Of a DNA stretch of 64,000 nt, positions 35,458 to 47,757 are shown piece by piece; position 1 is the first letter of the stretch; each line of letters opens with the position of its first letter. The DNA comes from Paralvinella palmiformis (Eukaryota; Annelida; Polychaeta; Terebellida; Alvinellidae). The position numbers and the translations under genes are program-made. The DNA is taken from assembly GCA_025642065.1 (NCBI GenBank), contig JAODUP010000107.1, forward strand, positions 851,501 through 915,500, in the 5' to 3' direction. The notes under the pieces were generated by a model that was not told the origin of the DNA, made no database searches, and saw nothing but the letters and a program-made list of their open reading frames with translations.

Positions 35458-38400
35458 CTGTAACAATATCTTCTAACATATTTAAGTATTGTACCTGTTG
35501 TTGGTTTTTGTGGAACCTTTCTGTTTGGAAATCTTATAAGTGGTACATGTGGCTTCACCATCTGTAGATAATAAAAGAGAATAAAAGGATTTCTCTAAAT
35601 GTACAAACAATACGAATGATAACGCAGTAAATAGTTACTATGTACTGAATGACATAATATATAAGCATGTGTGCACAGCAACAACAACAACAACAACAAC
35701 AAACATACACCACAAGAACCATACAGGATGATAAAACAAAGAATACTATTATACTACAGCCATAATGAGTACTTATTAACATTGTCAGTAAAATAGCACA
35801 TGATGAACAGTATATAGTAATGAGAAATTAGTTTACTAAATGTTCAGCGGAAACAAAGCCGACATTAGAGTCAATTATAATTATATGCTGCCAAAGGTGT
35901 GATCCAGAAACACAAATACGTTTTATATATATATATATACTTCAAGTTGATTGCCATAACAATTGTTTCACAAGATCACAGGAGATATAAACTTGAGTGA
36001 GGCTTTAGTGTACAGAATTAACATAATTAAAGTTCTGCTGTGACAGCCCGAGACGGGAAGGTAATAACCGTGGTTGACGTAGGCAGAGCTGTTCTCTGTA
36101 TAGATTAAAGTGAAAGGAATAAATAGCATTATGGTTATCAGCGATCTAATTAACAAACAATAAACACACATATAATATATATATGGATATGGCAGATGGA
36201 GTCTGGTTTAATAATGAAATCTATTTGATTTGTAAATTATTTTCATTATTGTGTACTCTTGTGACTAACGATTACATCTGTCTAAATAAGAGATCGCTTT
36301 AACCGACATTAATCAATACAAATTATGTAGGTGAGAATGTGTATGTTTTAACAGTATGAATATCACCAACTGTTATAGCAGGGTTCATACACATTTTGAT
36401 ATCTCAGATTCCAGGACCTTCCAATGTCAAATTCAAGGACCGTTTCAACGAATTCATGAACTTCTAATGCGCAAAGATACACCCATATTTCGGAAGAAGT
36501 GTAACAACTGAATTCCCGTACATTTATGATTTGAAACATAGATCTATATGTCCAAATTCCGGGATTTTCAAGGACCTCTACAAAAATTCCAGGACTTTCC
36601 AGACCTGGAATCCAAATTTTCACATTCCAGCACTTTCCAGGTTTTCAATGGCCTGTGCAAATCCTGTATAGTTATTCCAGAAAAATAACTTTTCATGCTG
36701 TGATCCTCTTTTCATGCTGATATATATATATAAGCAATCGGCGACTGTGACCATTTCTTGAAAAAGGCTCCAAGAGGGTTACTCCCCTTCTCTGATTTTG
36801 TAGCTGTCTCGCTTTGTTTCTTTGACGTAATCACATCCTGCAATTTCACATTAAAATTTGAGTTTGTCATATGTTCGGATGCTCTTTACTGCCATAACCA
36901 ACCATCTTACAACAAAAATGTCACAGATATTTCAGGTTTATTTCCTTCCAAAGAACACCTTTTAATAATTTCTAGTTATGCTGACTAAAAGACCTTGCCA
37001 ACTAAATTTTGCAGGCTTTTACACTTCGGGTCACCACCCAGAGCAGCGGAGGCGGAGTTTCATGGTTTTCAATGTGGGCCGGATTCTTGTTCTGAACATC
37101 TCGGTTTGAACAACAATTTACTCCGTAATACAAATGGAATTCAGATAGGATAATACTTCTAGTGATTAGTTTCTTGTTGTTCAGCATATTCCTTTATTAA
37201 ATGTTGTTATTGTCAACAAATGAGAGTCAATATTTCTTTAGTAAAGTCTGCTAGTATTGGTTATCACTTGAAAATTGAAATGGCAACAGACAGGGTTTAT
37301 TTACATTGTAAAATCAACTAATCTTCACTTATCCTCTTCGTCCCCAGTGGGACATAAGGCCAACTAAAATCAACTAATGGTTCACTTCAATTCACATGAA
37401 ATAATACACAAATGCAATATATCAACGCTGGATTATTGTACTATCAAGCAATAGTTTTGTGTAAGACAAATATGTCTCCAATTTGATGAGTATTTTCGAT
37501 CCAAATAACACACCCATTTGTTTATTAGAATTATGCCATCTAAGCCAGCGCATTATCACTGAATTGGCCTGCTAAAATTATAATATTATAACTGCCAAAT
37601 CCATTTTCGATATTATTATGAAGAAACACTATGGGAAAGCCACTGCCTATACGTAAACTTTCGCTATGTACACAGGAAATGTGTTCTGCGAACTACCACA
37701 CAGAACTTAATCTATTTTGTTTACTAAATCAGTCTTCTTTGAATAGAAATGTAATAAATATCACCTTATCTTTCATTATCCTTTACTGACTGTTGGAATC
37801 GTGGAGTATTATCACCGGCAATGATCGTTAAAATATACAAACAAATCCTGCCAGATGTCACCAGTTTAATTGGCAAGGTCTATTGGTGCTGATATTTTAG
37901 TTAATAAATTCCGTGTCAGCTTGTGAGGAGATTAAGAATTTTTTTTACTTGAAGACAACAAAAAATGTTATTGACGTTAACTTCTGAATTAGTCTCCCAG
38001 CTGTTATCATTATGATGGTCAAAATTACGGCAATGCTAATAAATAGAAATTGGTGACATAAATTCATGATATATAGCTTCTTAAAATGTGTATACCATAC
38101 CCACTCGGATAAGGGCTGCCGGCAGCTATTTATTTCAAGCACAGTTTCTGCCCAGGGGCCTATTCAAACATGCTCTTATTCAAGCAGACGCTTTTTCTTT
38201 TTTATGCACATTTACAGCTCAGAAACTAAAATATTCAGCATTCCAAACCTTTTTGTTGGACTGTGTTGCAACGAATTTGGCCTTCATTTTTTAGAATTAG
38301 TTAATTACAATAATGTGCATTATATTAAAGGCTTCAATGGTTTCATATGATCCTTAAATGTGCTTAGAATATGCTTTCTGGTCCCCTGACATAAAAGTCA

Positions 38401-41400
38401 ATTTCCCATGTGGATTTTCTATGCACTAATTGCTATTAAAACACATGGTTGGCTTGCTGTATATCAATCACGTGACTAATTATTGTAATGTGAACTAATA
38501 ACGAAACCAACCTCAAACCAAATCTGGAAAACATTACACGGGTGTGTCACATAAAAAGCAAGTAAGTATCGGATAAAATGTTGTAATTTTGATCATTTAT
38601 CAGACAAATTAAAACTACTGCGATGAATGATTAAAACAGTTCGTTTCTGAAGCATTTATATCATGGCCAGAAAAATATTTCTACATCTCACTAGCAACTG
38701 GGCTAGTAAAATTTAAATCCACTAGCCCAACCAAAATTTACTAGCTATCAAAACTATAATTTTTTTACTAATCAGAACAAAACTGTGCTGAAATCGACAG
38801 AGAACACCAGATCATAAATTTGTGTATGATTGATGTTTTACTGCCACTTTTGTGCACATGGTAGGCTGAATGGGCCAAAGCGAAGTCAGAGATGAAACTG
38901 CCTAGGCCCACGCTGGGATTTGAACTCAGGTGGTAGTGATCTGTGGTCCAATGCACTACCAATTAGACCATGGAGGCAATAAAGACAATAATTATGCGTT
39001 TGTGGTTTTATTGATCCACACTCTAACACAATACAAGTATATAATAATCAACAGTTTATAGTTCATCCAGTAATAAATTATAATAAATGTCCACAATCTG
39101 ACCAGGTATTTTCTTCTTGTGGCTGTTGAGGTGATAAGGGAAGCTCATTGTTGTTTACAAATTATCAAATAAAAACAGTAATAATTCATACACAGAGGTC
39201 CAAGGAAGAAACACAATTAAGTTACTAAAAACTGCATATAATTCCTTCAGCAAAGTATGAAAACAGTTAATATGATATATGAAATCCATATAAATATCAT
39301 AATATTAACATAAAACACATTGATCAAACAAATAAACAGGAAAAGCACAGATAAATCCATCATATAAACAAGACCATGTGCTTTTATTTACTGTAAACAA
39401 AGACAACTGGACTATCATAATGCAAAATGGATGTTTATCAGCCAAGATCACCAAAATCTGTCCCATTCTTCAAGCATGGTTCTTATATTCAGTAAATGCT
39501 TATAAATATGACATCTGAAATGGTTACAGCAGAAGAATTTGGCATTATTTCAGATCAAGAAACTATCAGATGATAAATATTTGTGGTTTATCATGACCCA
39601 TTTTCTGCTGAAAACCGGTCCAACATCTAACCTACAATTGGGAACAATGCTTTTTAGCGATGGGTTGGTGAGGTATCAGCATGGGTGTTTTAAACTATGA
39701 TACTTTTGCACCACGAAGAGCTCCAAAACAGCTTTTACGGAAAATGAACTTGAGACTACCGCATATCTTGCCTCAAAATCTACTTGTACCGGCTACCGGT
39801 TTTTCCAGCCCTGGTTTATATATGCATTGCATATGAACAATAACAACACTCAAGCAAGATAATAAGCATAACTTGATGATACACATCATCCAAGGAAATA
39901 TCTGACATCCCTGGGGCTTATTATTTTAAAGGATGCCGTTATTCAAGCAGAGGCCCTTATTCGTGAAAGTATGGAAATTTTATTTACATGTTACCTACTG
40001 ACATAATTCAAACTGTATATCGTTATAGAAACCGAGCTCTTTATGTCTGAATATTTGTTTTGATCAAACTACCAAAATAATTGTTTTTATTAAAATTGTG
40101 AATAGATTAGATATGGCAGTTTTCAGACACTTAACATATAATTAACCATAAAATTTTATGCTTTTGTATTAGAAAAGTAGAATCCATTTCAAGACATTTA
40201 TTCAACTTCAAGCTCCTTATAAATGTGCATTTCGTTCTTAATTTTATATTTTTTAGCACCTGAATTTTTTTGAAAGTGAAGTATGGCTCACCAGGCAGAA
40301 TTCGGACACTTCCAGCAGAATTCGGACACTTCCAGCAGAATTGGGACACTTCAGTATTTTTAAAAATAAATAGCAAATTTGAGATAACAACCAGAGCAAC
40401 TATTAATAAATGTCATATACTATTTAACTAAAATACAAGGACATAAAGTCCCCACAACTAGAATGATACTAATCACAATTTGGTACTTGCTGATCTTTCT
40501 GATGATAGTTTTTGGGTCTTCAGAATATAATAAAGTGAATTTGTTAATTATCAAATAATATCTTGTGTCTATGCAAGCAATTTATTGTGTTAGTCATTAT
40601 TTCTTTAATTACTTTCATGTCATTGAACTTGATTCAACTTTATTGTATTTATTGTAAAGCTGATATTTCAATTTAGTGTGGTGTCCGAAAACTGAAAAGG
40701 TACGTTTAATTCGCATTGCAGTATTCGGACACCTTCAACGAATCATAGTGCGTTTGAGATTATAATCAAAATGGCAGCATTTGGATAAATTGTACCTTAG
40801 TCAATATGTTTTGGCGAAAAACACACAAAATAAGACTAAAAGACTGCGAGATGGTTCAAATGAAGCCTTGCTTCTTACTACTACTGTGAAAGAGCAAGAA
40901 ACGTCTCTTACCCTGTACAATTGAAGAGTAATTGAAATTGTTTTAAACCTTAACGGGATGTTACATGAAACAATTTTTAATTTTCGCAGCAAGAGGAGAG
41001 TTGTGTGTGTTGAATGCCATTACTTTATGTGAATATGTCATTGATTTGTGTGCGCCTCAAACGAATTTGTAACGAAGTGTCCGAATTGTGGCCGTGTCCA
41101 AAAATACCAATATCTCCTCTAGTATGTAAACTTATACTTAAATGAATGGGACTGCTGGAGTGCATTATTAATATGAAAACAAGGCCACACTATGAACACA
41201 TATCTGCACACTTAAACCTATCACTTTATCCAGTATTTTATAATGTGCCAAAGTTGTCAGTGTAAGCACAGGTCAACTGCTAAACCTTCTTCAATTATCG
41301 CCCACGACCAATGGCAACAGAGCTGTCAGATAGCTAGCTCGTACTATATTCGTTATCAAATAATGAAGTAAAATCCAGGATCTGTCTTATCCTGATCCTG

Positions 41401-41486
41401 ATATAATACACAGTTTATTACACACTGTCTACCAATAGAATTTACGCAATTACCTGAACAATCCGAGAAGAGGCCGCCGCCATCAT
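34013..41486 (-). CDS. KGD4: KGD4 / MRPS36, 2-oxoglutarate dehydrogenase complex component 4, complete spliced gene
   Basis: On the minus strand four coding exons join in phase: 41486-41454, 35561-35495, 34369-34164 and 34030-34013. Together they are 324 bases, 107 residues plus stop; the human protein is 103. The N terminus, MMAAASSRIVQ then MVKPHVPLIRFPNRK, matches the conserved VVKPHxPLIRFPxRR block. The C terminus, LPSRYRRLPIEQEEIEYIQ then RGGPE, matches LPxKYRRxxxxxEExExIQRGGPx. The middle is variable, as in other members. KGD4 was first listed as mitochondrial ribosomal protein S36. It is now known as the subunit that tethers E3 (dihydrolipoamide dehydrogenase) to the E1-E2 core of the oxoglutarate dehydrogenase complex in the mitochondrial matrix. 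Every border follows GT-AG. The final exon has only six codons including the stop and is easily missed. Confidence 0.93.
34164..34369 (-). CDS. KGD4: KGD4 exon 3
   Basis: On the minus strand the acceptor is TTGTTTTCAG and the donor is CAG|GTATTC. The exon begins with the two bases that complete a Gly codon from exon 2 and ends in phase 0. It carries the variable linker and the conserved SRYRRLPIEQEEIEYIQ helix. Confidence 0.92.
34484..34525 (-). repeat. SINE-T/LINE tail fragment in KGD4 intron 2
   Basis: The reverse complement reads GGGTGCTATATAAATTTTG and then an ATT-rich tract, the tail of SINE T without its head. It lies about 115 bases upstream of KGD4 exon 3. Confidence 0.45.
35346..35453. 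repeat. (TA)n and (CA)n just downstream of KGD4 exon 2 (minus-strand sense)
   Basis: TA at 35346-35374 and CA at 35419-35453. The CA run ends about 40 bases from the donor. Confidence 0.95.
35495..35561 (-). CDS. KGD4: KGD4 exon 2
   Basis: On the minus strand the acceptor TTATTATCTACAG precedes ATG GTG AAG and the donor is CAG|GTACAA. It encodes MVKPHVPLIRFPNRK and VPQKPTT plus one base (phase 1). The first Met is internal, at the position of a Val in the human protein. Confidence 0.92.
36379..36666. mobile_element. hAT-like MITE in KGD4 intron 1
   Basis: The termini CAGGGTTCATACACA and (inverted) CAGGATTTGCACAGGCC flank 288 bases of repeated CCAGGACTTTCCA-type motifs. TATAG directly abuts both ends (36374-36378, 36667-36671). 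hAT elements usually make 8-bp duplications, so the superfamily is tentative. Confidence 0.55.
38822..38979 (-). mobile_element. SINE A in KGD4 intron 1
   Basis: GATTGATGTTTTACTGCCAC to CTAGACCATGGAGGCAAT, with a short deletion around the GGTCGCTCGG block. Confidence 0.75.
40290..41110. mobile_element. Possible foldback element with GGACACTT inverted repeats
   Basis: The left side carries a 20-bp unit AGAATTCGGACACTTCCAGC repeated about three times. The right side has AAGTGTCCGAATTGT in inverse orientation, with further TGTCCGAA motifs inside. Confidence 0.4.
41454..41486 (-). CDS. KGD4: KGD4 exon 1 (start codon)
   Basis: On the minus strand ACG ATG ATG GCG opens the frame, with A at -3 of the first ATG and G at +4 of the second. 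Eleven codons, MMAAASSRIVQ, end in phase 0 at donor CAG|GTAATT. Human KGD4 likewise begins with a short basic and small-residue leader ending in VVQ, which suits a mitochondrial import sequence. Confidence 0.88.
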
Positions 41487-42317
41487 CGTTAGTTGTCACA
41501 AGAAATGTTTATATTATGTTATCTACCAGATTCGCTAGGTGGCAGCAGGTACAAAGAACCGACGACGTCGTATGTTTTTGCGTATATTTAACAAATTATT
41601 ATAATACACTAAACTTTGCTTGTGCTACGCACGCATTTATGATGTCTCCGTTATCAATATACGCATGAATATAGATCTACACCTACATCAACACATGCAC
41701 AAGTCTCAACATGAAAAATCATATCTGACTCGGGTGGCTGGTTCCCCTGGTGAATCGTCCACAGGTTGTATACGCTATTCGTGACTCTCTATTCCAGCGC
41801 TTTTTGTGCACACCGCTAAACACAGATTAACCATACACGATTTTGCGTGAAGAGGTTGAAATAATTCAACTAAACAACACTCTGAATGAAGGAAAAGATA
41901 AAATCATCTTTGAACAAAGATGTTAATATCAATTAGAATAGTCAAACTATCTATTCATAGTATGCCTCTTCCATCAACTCATAAAATAAATAGACGATTG
42001 CTAACCGTATAGATTTATATATAAATTAACAAGTTATGTTATCCCTGTTGGCACCAACGCACAGAGTATTTCTTCGTTGTAACCCCAAACTGTGTCATTA
42101 ATTTATCTGAGTTATGAATTATTCACATTTAGGTACTGATTTATGGCATAGTTTGAAATAAATCATCTATCTATATCTACCTATCCATATCTGCCAAAAT
42201 TATTATTTCCTAAATTAAACGCCCGGAAAGCTTAATTACAGCAACAACATATTTTATAAACATCAATATAGGCCGCTAGACATTTAATAATACGTTTATT
42301 TAATAAATACAAAGCGG

Positions 42318-42319
<2 letters not shown>

Positions 42320-42375
<56 letters not shown>

Positions 42376-42396
42376 GTATATTATATATATTATAAA
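42320..42396. repeat. Long (TA)n microsatellite
   Basis: One of the longest TA runs in the window. Confidence 0.95.
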
Positions 42397-42889
42397 AGTA
42401 GTAATAACCTTAAATAAACGGATTATTATTAATACAAAGTTCTGCTATTTTGGTATGATTTATCATTTGGCTGACTTACAAAACAATTTGACATCTTATT
42501 AACTGTAATTGTGATAAACAAGCAAATCACTCTACCAGACAATTAAACATAATACGTTTTATCTGATGTGACTTTAACACATGCAAAAAAAATATAACCG
42601 ACTATGCCAGTAAATGAACAAACTGCTTAATATTTTTTTTTAATGATTCTGGTACTTTAAAAAATATAAATAAGGCTTGTAATGTCAATGTAATTATTAT
42701 TGAAAAAAGGAGAAACGAAAATAAAATCATTATCTTCTTAAATTTGGGAAAGAAGATAAAAATCTCGGGGAAGAGAAAATGTGCCCTTGCCACTTTCCCC
42801 CCAAAGAAACCCATCAGAATATTGTACGAGGTAATTGATGCGACGGTCTTCTGGAGTAGAGACTTGCCATTAAAAGCTCCAATCACTCC

Positions 42890-43030
42890 GAGTGAGTGAG
42901 TGAGTGAGTGAGTGAGTGAGTGAGTGAGTGAGTGAGTGAGTGAGTGAGTGAGTGAGTGAGTGAGTGAGTGAGTGAGTGAGTGAGTGAGTGAGTGAGTGAG
43001 TGAGTGAGGAGTGAGTGGTGAGTGAGTGAG
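42890..43030. repeat. (GTGA)n microsatellite, about 135 bp
   Basis: Almost perfect GAGT/GTGA units. They encode LTHS repeats on the minus strand without protein meaning. Confidence 0.97.
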
Positions 43031-45234
43031 GATGAAAGGGAAGATGAAAGGGAGAGAGCGAGCAAGCGGTTTGCTTGGTCTCTGCGCTCGGCGGATCTGG
43101 GATATTTGTTCAGAGCCTTCGACATCATCAGTAACCCAAACTTGCCTTCTAAGGACTTTAACACGATGTTTAATATGAGTTCAGTGCCTAATTTGTACGT
43201 TTTCACAGAACCCATACCAATGATGTGTACAGAATCCGGTTAGGGCAATTGGAGACTTGAAGTTCAAGTTCTTGAAACGAAAATATTCGTACTACACTCG
43301 CTAGGAGTTATGGTGTGACGTCATCTTTGACAAACATCACGCAGTGCCATATCTTTGTTTACAAGTGGCCTGACCAGTTGAGAGACAGAATGTCAAATTC
43401 TAATGAAAGCTTTGACCTTCTCGTGGATATCAAGTCCTACAGTTTTGAACCACTCGCGAAAAAAGGTCACAGACAGTATCAATAGACCGATCCATTTACC
43501 CCTGGCCCAGTCTAAGAATCACTGTGTTGCATGGCGATTTACGCGTGTAGTCGCCGATAAATGTCCTAACGCAAAGCTGTATTTAGGCTATTTACCAGGT
43601 ATATTTGGATTTTATTTATAGTCCATTAAGGTTATATGATCTCCAGATCATAATTTTGCATTTAATAGGAATGCCATAGACTTCATCCAATAGATTTGCA
43701 TGGCTGATATCGTCCGGCCTATCTAGTTCAACCTTCCATTCTAAAATGTAATTTTTTGTAGAAACTTTGCCATCCGACATGACGATGTGAATAGATTATG
43801 ATTCAATGGGTGATTACTATTACTGTAACATTGGTGTTTATGCATGATATTGAAAGTGAACTGTTTTATTTTCTGAATCAGCCATTCGTGCTATGTTACT
43901 ACATGTAAATGGCAAGTGTGTTAATACGCTAATGTAATAAAAAAATTATTTAATAATATAAAGGTGATACATATATGATTGGTTCCCAGGTACAAGTAAA
44001 AATAATATTTCTAAAACTTGCAAAGTGCCCTTTATATATACATTCATTATTTAAAAAAATCTTCATTAAAATCAATTTACATTCAGCTAAAAGTTTAATT
44101 TTAAAATCATTTATTTAATCCATTGAAATGCACGCTAAAAATCCCGTACGAGTCAACATGAATAACGAAGGCTTAACTGTGTCACTCATCTGGAACTATC
44201 GGTCAGTTCAATCATTGGGTTATATCCTGATAATAAATATTGTGTTAAATCATTTGGAAAGACACAATCGTTCAGCTGAAATACTAGTCCAGTCTCTGCG
44301 TAATTTTTTTTAAACAATCAACTCTAATTCCGGAATTGAATTGACCCCATGTCATGCCGGGACCGCAATTAGTAACCGATGCAACGTATTTCGCCTGGAT
44401 GCGTCTATTGTGAAGAATTAGCTGCAGCAAGTGCAGACGGCGACCCAGAGCAGCCACCTGCACACCCGGCCGCGGTCCACAATAAGAGTTAGATTAGTGT
44501 ATACCTTTTTGAACCCCATTTTCGGCCTATTAAGGCACAAATGAAGGTTGGTAGCAATGTAAGGTTCAGTTATTATCTTATTTTGTGGCATTATTTTATT
44601 TTAGTATATCTGTATAAAGCAATAAACTAAAAACTGAGGCATAACAACACAGAAAGATCACATGACATAACACGCAAAGCCTTATCCCTGTTTTCGATAT
44701 ACGCAATAAAACATAGTTCCTACGTTCGTATGGCGAGCCGCTTGTTTTAATTTAACAATAATAACTACAAACTTCTAGATCGCCAATATACTCGAAAAGA
44801 ATCGGGCTCAGTGGCGCACCTAGTGGAGGAGTTGTGAAATCTCATAGTCAAGGTACAATACAAATTTCATCAACAAATTTTAGTGCAGTTTACTTCAGCT
44901 TCGAGATGACACTGGAGCCGGATGACCATGACGTCACATTCCGAGTTTTTCCGAAGGTTCTCGATTAAAGCTGTGGCATATTTGTCCCTGTGAGATGCTA
45001 GTAAAGCAAGTTTTAAAACCACTGTAACTTTATTTCTCGGAAAAAAATAAAATTGATCTCTGACTGAAATTGATTTTAATAAATAACACTGACATTTTGA
45101 CTAATTTGATAAACCTTTTCCTGTGACTTTTAACAATATATTCGTAGACGTATATAGGTCAAACACCGCCAACATAATTATATATAGATAACATTTAAAC
45201 TATTTTATGCGACGAAAATAATTAAATAACGTGC

Positions 45235-45287
45235 CGCCATTGATCATACGGTAGATTAAATGGGCCGAACGACACCAAAGATAATTG

Positions 45288-45361
<74 letters not shown>

Positions 45362-45425
45362 GAGAGAGAGAGGGGGGGAATGATTGATGTTTTACGGCCA
45401 CCTTTGTGCACATGGTAGGCTAAAT
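45235..45425 (-). mobile_element. Two SINE A 3' fragments around a (TA)n(GA)n tract
   Basis: The left piece (45237-45282) and right piece (45381-45423) both contain the GTAGGCTAAAT part of the SINE tail. They are separate or duplicated ends rather than one interrupted copy. Confidence 0.55.
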
Positions 45426-45478
45426 ATTTAGCTCTCTGTTGAATGGAGTATACTTGGGACTGAACAGTGCTAGTAATA

Positions 45479-45522
<44 letters not shown>
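45285..45522. repeat. (TA)n(GA)n and (CTAT)n microsatellites
   Basis: TA at 45285-45350, GA to about 45375, CTAT at 45480-45522. Confidence 0.95.
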
Positions 45523-45636
45523 GTGTGTGTGGGGGGGGGTGTGATCGCGAATTCTAAAGATGGTTTTTTAGTTAATTAGGAATTTCCAAAAATTGGGTTA
45601 TGCTTAATTGTATGAAAGTGATTAATTATATATATT

Positions 45637-45682
<46 letters not shown>

Positions 45683-46120
45683 CACAAAACCGATATAACT
45701 ACTAAATAAAAACACTGGGCATTTATAGAAGTATTGATCTTGTGATGTGATATGTATAAAGAAATTAAATTGATAGCAATCACATCACACAACTAAATGA
45801 TTTAACCAATTAACCAATTCAGCCACTGCCCAGAGAAATACAATGCATTATAACACACAAAGGTGAACCCCGCTAATTAAATCACCAACTGCCCAGCTGT
45901 AATTGCTACAATATCAACCAGTGACTGGCTGCTAACTGCCTTTACAAAACGATCACAGCTGGACTGACTTATAATATAGTTAAACATCCCATATTCATAA
46001 GCACCGCAATGGACTAATATTCTATTTAAACTGATTAGTGTCTTGACACTGTTTGAATATTTGGTAAATGTTATTTTATCAACAAGACACATCATGTATA
46101 GTATGACTATAGTCAATTAT

Positions 46121-46121
46121 C

Positions 46122-46170
<49 letters not shown>

Positions 46171-46690
46171 TTTATTTAATAAAGTGCCCTTACTAGCAGG
46201 AGTCATTCAAATGTGCTGTACAAATAATATGTAATATAATAATACCCTAAATATTATGTCTGTAAGAACCCTGTAATGATTTAAAAGATAATAATTATTT
46301 ATCTGTGAAAGCGACCTTAAATAGTTGTGTTTATGAAATTTGCAACGACAACCTATTCCACAAAGTGGGGACTACAACACTAAACACACAATCACCATAT
46401 GACGTCAGCCGAGACACTGGCACCTGCAATAGTATCTGACTGGATGACCTGAGTTTTCGGGATGACTTTCTAATGGAAACCAGTTCACACAGGTATTCTG
46501 GTGCCATATCATTAATAGATTTATAAGTTATTAACAAAATCTTGAAATGGATACGCTGTCTAACAGGTAGCCAATGTAGTTTTTGAAGAATTGGGGTGAT
46601 ATGATCATATTTTCTAGTATTTGTTACAATGCGAGCTGCACTATTCTGAGTTCACCGAAGGCGATTAATGTTAATATATGTTCAAGGTGC
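46121..46690 (-). mobile_element. L2/CR1-like LINE, 3' end with reverse-transcriptase C-terminal coding relic
   Basis: The minus strand encodes NSAARIVTNTRKYDHITPIL, then LQKLHWLPVRQRIHFKILL, then ITYKSINDMAPEYL and VVPTLWNRL. This is the standard C terminus of L2/CR1-type LINE ORF2. An in-frame TGA occurs just before TQNSAAR. The SLQIS end is followed by TAA, then by TQLFKVAFTDK and stop, showing a local deletion. The 3' tail GGGCACTTTATTAAAT runs into an (ATT)n tract (46123-46170 on + as AAT). Confidence 0.85.
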
Positions 46691-47088
46691 TTCACGTTTC
46701 CATATTTCAGTCACAACTGACAATATAACATTGTAATATTATTGACATATATTGGTAGATGCCGTTCAAAATGTGTGTCCCATTTATTTCTTTAGATAGA
46801 AAATTGCATATCTGACACACACATACATATATGGTAACCGGTAAAAACATCCTCTGGTCAAAACAACCTCACAGTCAAAACACCCCTTAGGCTAAGCTCC
46901 CTATTTAGAAAGTAAACCTGAGTTTTTTTTATAAATGTTATGTTATAAAAAATATCGAAAAATATCCAAATAATTGATACCAAAAATATAATGTATTGGA
47001 GTTTATTCATGCTTGCATATGACATACTTTAATTGCACAGAATTTCATATAATTGCATAGGTCACAGTTCATCAGATCACAGTGAGAT

Positions 47089-47757
47089 CTAATTCCATCT
47101 GATGCAGTGTCCGATGCCCTTGAGGGTGTCCTCCATTGACATAACACCATCTCGGTGGGCTGCGCCTAAATTCATGAGCTTGGATTGCAGTTTGAGATGC
47201 AGTGTTACTACGTACACGGATGCTTGGGGCTCACAACTGTTGTCTCGCAGTAACAGTGTGGATGCCATTGCCTGGTCTTTTCGAAGACCGTCTATGGCAC
47301 TCCAGATGGTTGGGTGAGTATGTCCAATCAGCATTCCCGATGGGTGGAACAGTTCTGTCTGATTGTGTTGGTAGCTGGATACGGCGCGCTCCCGACTTCG
47401 GGGTTGCCAAGAGCAGCACGAATCTCAGTTGTAGCAGTTGCCGTAGTATCCACGAATATCTGGGTTGGCGTACCCCGCGATGTACCATTTGTGTTCTTCG
47501 TCGTGCTTTTCGGCCTACTAGCTGCGACAGAGTCGGGATTTGGGATCATGAGTGTCTGGGACAGTGGGTACCACTGTCGGGATCTGGATATCCGTGGTCA
47601 CTGCTCCCTTGCACGAATAAGAAGCCCTGATGGAGAATTCCCGTCGTATAGTAGATTTAGACTTGTTCTTTTTCGTGTACATATATCCTTCGTGCATAAG
47701 CTTTGGACCACCATCGTGATTTTCTATAACTTCCATGGTTATCATAGGAATGAATGA
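47089..47757 (-). pseudogene. FLYWCH/MULE transposase-like pseudogene, frameshifted and internally deleted
   Basis: On the minus strand a FLYWCH zinc-finger-like stretch (GGPKLMHEGYMYTKK, later YSCKGAVTTD) lies at about 47745-47610. A second frame continues with the linker PDSVAASRPKSTTKN and ATTEIRAALGNPE. A third frame (from 47334) gives LIGHTHPTIWSAIDGLRKDQ, the pattern after the MULE transposase core in invertebrate FLYWCH-MULE proteins. The catalytic region expected between linker and C terminus is absent. The usual tryptophan and a cysteine of the finger are not evident. It is read as the remnant of a Mutator-like DNA transposon or a gene derived from one. Confidence 0.65.

Noticed and set aside
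42602..43215. Minus-strand open frames around the (GTGA)n array (LTHS repeats, then a hydrophobic frame)
   Set aside because: The frames are produced by the microsatellite and AT-rich flanks. No family pattern or splice structure is visible.
44360..44480. Small GC-rich island that could be an exon (CTGCAGCAAGTGCAGACGGC...)
   Set aside because: A frame is open on the plus strand but the acceptor lacks a pyrimidine tract and no GT donor fits. No protein family is recognised.
44895..44968. Possible exon reading FEMTLEPDDHDVTFRVFPK
   Set aside because: A reasonable acceptor is present but the frame stops after a few more codons and the donor is weak. No match is recognised.
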